Part shown: positions 61,505 through 64,000 of the stretch, piece by piece | Layout of the letters: each line of letters opens with the position of its first letter | Numbering within the stretch: the first letter of the stretch is position 1 | Assembly (NCBI GenBank): GCA_017524805.1 | Contig: JAFXUX010000009.1 | Span: 62,001-126,000, forward strand | DNA length: 64,000 nucleotides | Direction of reading: 5' to 3' | Origin: Candidatus Methanomethylophilaceae archaeon | Lineage (GTDB): Archaea > Thermoplasmatota > Thermoplasmata > Methanomassiliicoccales > Methanomethylophilaceae | Notes under the pieces: model-generated | Told to the model about the DNA's origin: nothing | Database searches by the model: none | What the model saw: only the letters and a program-made list of their open reading frames with translations | Position numbers and translations under genes: made by a program

Positions 61505-62391
61505 CAGATGCCCCTCCTGCGAAGGCTGCACATGTAATCCAGCATGGATGCCACCTTGACGTTCCCCTCCTGCTCGAAGTATTCCTCGAAGGGGGCTATA
61601 TCCTCGTCCGCGAAGCATTCCACCGAATCCTCTGCCACAAGTATGTCGCAATCGAATCCGCTCCTTTCGCGGATCTTCGATTCGTCTACTATAGGGCCGT
61701 ACGTCATCTCGACGCATTTGAAAGCCACTTTTCCAGGCCCCAACGATACGACGCCGGTGCATTCGGCCATGACCAGATCCAATAGCCTGAGCATGACCTT
61801 CTCGCGCATGGCCATGCCGATCTCATAGGCATACCTTCTGCCGCCGGCATTGCGCTCGAAACACTCCGGAACAGAATTCTCTGCGTCGCTGTACCTTATG
61901 AGCTCGTCCATATCGGTCGTACGAGGTTTTCCTTGGCTGTCGCAATATGCGGCGCAAAGCCATTCCCAGTGGTCGGAATAGATGCCGCGGAGCCATTCCC
62001 CGTCCTCGGCGCTGACGCATGTGCGGAGCGATTCGGAAAATGATGCCAATTCCGGCGAATCAGTCAGGCGATATCTCCCGTCATCTCCGATAACGATGGA
62101 ATAGCCTTCTTTCTTCATGGATCTCAGCGTCTCTCCCAGTTTGGGAACCACTGAGAAATAACGGCGTGTGGCGGGGCCTTCGGAGAGAGAATCGACAATG
62201 AAACGCTTTCTGGCGCCGATCCCCTCCGACATCGCTGCCCAAGCCTTCTGAACTTTGCCATGGCATGAATCGCATAAAATAAGCGGATCCGCACCCATAC
62301 TGTTGTAGCAGCTTTCCTGCGAGACCAAAGCGCCGCAACGCTCACATTGCAAAGGAATCCGCGAATTCCGGCGTGCGGGCGATTTATCCAT
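61504..62391 (-). CDS. Zinc-ribbon protein, first gene of the AIPR operon (295 aa)
   Basis: The N-terminal 50 residues are basic and hold a zinc-binding element CERCG...CDSC (residues 16-42). The rest is alpha/beta with several aromatic patches (SDHWEWLCAAYCDS) and an acidic C-terminal third. I do not recognise the family. Zinc ribbons of this sort often bind DNA or RNA. The ATG follows an A/T-rich promoter region near 62400-62425. It is coupled to the next gene by a TGATG overlap. Confidence 0.75.
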   Translation of the reverse strand: MDKSPARRNSRIPLQCERCGALVSQESCYNSMGADPLILCDSCHGKVQKAWAAMSEGIGARKRFIVDSLSEGPATRRYFSVVPKLGETLRSMKKEGYSIVIGDDGRYRLTDSPELASFSESLRTCVSAEDGEWLRGIYSDHWEWLCAAYCDSQGKPRTTDMDELIRYSDAENSVPECFERNAGGRRYAYEIGMAMREKVMLRLLDLVMAECTGVVSLGPGKVAFKCVEMTYGPIVDESKIRERSGFDCDILVAEDSVECFADEDIAPFEEYFEQEGNVKVASMLDYMCSLRRRGI

Positions 62392-62619
62392 GATATTGTT
62401 TATCTCTACTGTTATATAATTGTTAAGAATGAAGGATGAGTCAATGGATATTCTTTAAGGCATAAATGCCTGAAACGCTGCATAAACATTCAAATGACAA
62501 AAGTAAAGGGTTCGGTTGCATTATACTAAATAAATAGTTATAATCCAATCTACGACACTAGCGCGTCAGAAGATCAAAAGGCACGGAAGAGAAAGGCATA
62601 TCGAAACCCGGTGGAGCAG

Positions 62620-64000
62620 ATGGCGAACGATAAAAACAGGCATCATGGTCCGACAAGTGAATCCAAGGCGGAATCGCTTTACAGAACCGGAAGAAGTTTT
62701 GAGATGGGCAAAGGCTCAGACCAATCGTACCAAGAAGCCGTCTCTTACTATAGGCAAGCCGCTGAGCTTGGCCACAGCCGCGCCATGCACAGCCTCGGGA
62801 AATGCTACGAAAACGGCAAGGGCGTCAGGCGCTCGTATGAGGAAGCCGTCAAATGGTTCCAAAAAGCATCCGACTTGGGCAACAGCTACGCCATGCACAG
62901 CCTCGGGAAATGCTACGAAAACGGCAAAGGAATCCCCAGATCCTATGAGAAAGCCGCTGAGCTTTATGCGAAATCTGCCGACATGGGAAACATCTACGCC
63001 ATGCACAGCCTAGCGGAATGCTACGAGAAAGGGAAGGGCGTGGAGCAATCGTACGAGGAAGCCGTGAAATGGTACAGGAAAGGCGCCGACTGCGGCGATG
63101 CCAGATCCATCAGCGACATGGGAGATTGCTATTGCTACGGGCATGGCGTTAAAAAATCATTCGAAGAAGCCGTGAAATGGTACAGGAAAGGCATAGAATT
63201 GGGCGACACCTATTCCATGAACGGATTGGGATGGTGCTACTACCACGGAAAAGGCGTGGAGCAATCCTATGAGAAAGCCTTCGAGTGCTACATGAAGGCC
63301 GCTGAAAAAGGCAACACGTATGCCATGCATAGCATAGGCAGCTGCTACTATTACGGAAACGGTGTGAACAGATCCCTGGAAAAAGCCGCGGAATGGTACA
63401 AAAAAGCGGCGGACAGAGGGAACGCATACGCCACCCACAGCCTCGGATGGTGCTACATAAACGGAAAAGGCGTGGAGCAATCGTACGAGAAGGCAGTTGA
63501 GCTCTATGAAAAAGCCGCCAAAATGGGGAACAGCTATGCGATGTATGGCCTCGGTTGGTGCTACGAATATGGCAAAGGAGTCAAAAAATCATACGTGGAA
63601 GCTATAAACTGGTATGAGAGAGCAGCTGATCTGAAAAATTATTACGCCCTCCACAGCCTCGGGGAATGCTACGAGAAAGGGAAGGGAGTGGAGCAATCCT
63701 ACGAGACAGCGTTCAAGTACTACAAAATCGCGGCGGATCTGGGAGACCGCAAATCCTGGGGTAACCTTGGGGAATGCTACTATTATGGGCGCGGTGTAGA
63801 GCAATCTTACGAGAAAGCCGTTGAGAATTATAAGCAGGGCGTAGAGCTTGGAAGCTCATATTGCATGTATGGTATGGGATGGTGCTATTATTACGGCAAA
63901 GGCCTGGCAAAATCCTACGAAGAAGCCGTGAAATGGTACTCAAAAGCGGCAGAACTCGGGAACAGCTATGCGATGTACAGCCTAGGATGGTGCTATTACT
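62620..64000 (+). CDS. Sel1-repeat protein, cut by the window end
   Basis: The frame is open to base 64000, giving at least 460 residues made of about 12 very regular 36-residue Sel1 repeats. The unit is roughly KGVEQSYEEAVKWYRKAAELG (consensus pieces KGV-x-x-SYE-x-A and A-x-x-GN-x-YAMHSLG) then WCYYYGKG. The repeats are far more alike than in the other Sel1 proteins here. The start could be ATG 62620 or GTG 62611. A/T-rich sequence with ATACTAAATAAATAG (near 62523-62540) provides the promoter. No signal peptide is present. Confidence 0.88.
   Translation, partial: MANDKNRHHGPTSESKAESLYRTGRSFEMGKGSDQSYQEAVSYYRQAAELGHSRAMHSLGKCYENGKGVRRSYEEAVKWFQKASDLGNSYAMHSLGKCYENGKGIPRSYEKAAELYAKSADMGNIYAMHSLAECYEKGKGVEQSYEEAVKWYRKGADCGDARSISDMGDCYCYGHGVKKSFEEAVKWYRKGIELGDTYSMNGLGWCYYHGKGVEQSYEKAFECYMKAAEKGNTYAMHSIGSCYYYGNGVNRSLEKAAEWYKKAADRGNAYATHSLGWCYINGKGVEQSYEKAVELYEKAAKMGNSYAMYGLGWCYEYGKGVKKSYVEAINWYERAADLKNYYALHSLGECYEKGKGVEQSYETAFKYYKIAADLGDRKSWGNLGECYYYGRGVEQSYEKAVENYKQGVELGSSYCMYGMGWCYYYGKGLAKSYEEAVKWYSKAAELGNSYAMYSLGWCYY
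62720..64000 (+). repeat. 108-base tandem repeat array in the Sel1 gene
   Basis: DNA blocks recur at a 108-base period. CATGCACAGCCTCGGGAAATG occurs near 62787 and again near 62895 (core GCATGCACAGCCTC), and GGCGTGGAGCAATC recurs at about 63039, 63254 and 63470. Similarity at the DNA level shows recent expansion or ongoing conversion between units. Confidence 0.8.

Overview
The window is chromosomal DNA from an archaeon, most likely a host-associated methanogen of the Methanomassiliicoccales (Thermoplasmata). The archaeal markers are a TATA-binding protein, archaeal DnaG, Trm1, the bifunctional fructose-bisphosphate aldolase/phosphatase, archaeal riboflavin synthase (RibC type), MptD, and A/T-rich TATA boxes about 25 bases before many start codons (leaderless transcripts). 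The Methanomassiliicoccales assignment is an inference. It rests on two housekeeping genes, ribC and citrate synthase, that are each interrupted by one in-frame TAG with conserved protein on both sides, as expected where TAG can be read as pyrrolysine. It also rests on the many Sel1-repeat, BspA-type and Big/InlB-type surface genes. Almost all other genes end in TGA or TAA. No pyl genes lie in the window.

Layout. 1-6 kb: the end of an unknown gene, a Sel1-repeat protein, a tyrosine phosphatase with ThpR, three small pilin-like genes and a cysteine desulfurase. 6-10 kb: pyrD-pyrK, a triple chagasin-like protein, tRNA-Cys and tbp. 10-20 kb: cysE with a PAPS-reductase-like fusion, a UbiD-type decarboxylase, an iron-sulfur flavoprotein, gltX, a DtxR-family regulator and glyA. 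20-26 kb: a membrane chagasin-like inhibitor operon, a sodium/amino-acid symporter and the riboflavin/FAD operon ribB-ribL-ribC(TAG)-ribH. 26-33 kb: a ferredoxin-type protein, purA, trm1, a THEP1 NTPase, mptD and citrate synthase (TAG). 33-38 kb: a large repeat surface protein, a ThiS-like protein and two CobQ-family proteins. 38-45 kb: a YhaO/YhaN-like nuclease-ATPase pair, dnaG and a LonB-like ATPase without a protease domain. 45-56 kb: two tandem secreted phospholipase-D-like proteins, a Bcr/CflA-type exporter, a split heavy-metal ATPase under tandem ArsR-type operators, tpiA with FBP aldolase/phosphatase, and a MATE exporter.

56-64 kb looks accessory: a Sel1-like gene overlapping a BspA-type leucine-rich-repeat gene, then, on the opposite strand, a tight operon of a zinc-ribbon protein, an unrecognised 378-residue protein and an AIPR-family (abortive infection/phage resistance) protein. 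The AIPR gene ends in TAG, and the same frame stays open for 36 more codons. The window ends inside another Sel1-repeat gene made of very regular 36-residue units.

The best candidates for something undescribed are the TAG codons inside ribC and citrate synthase, and the three-gene AIPR cassette with its TAG-linked tail. All functions are assigned from sequence reading only; no database search was possible.
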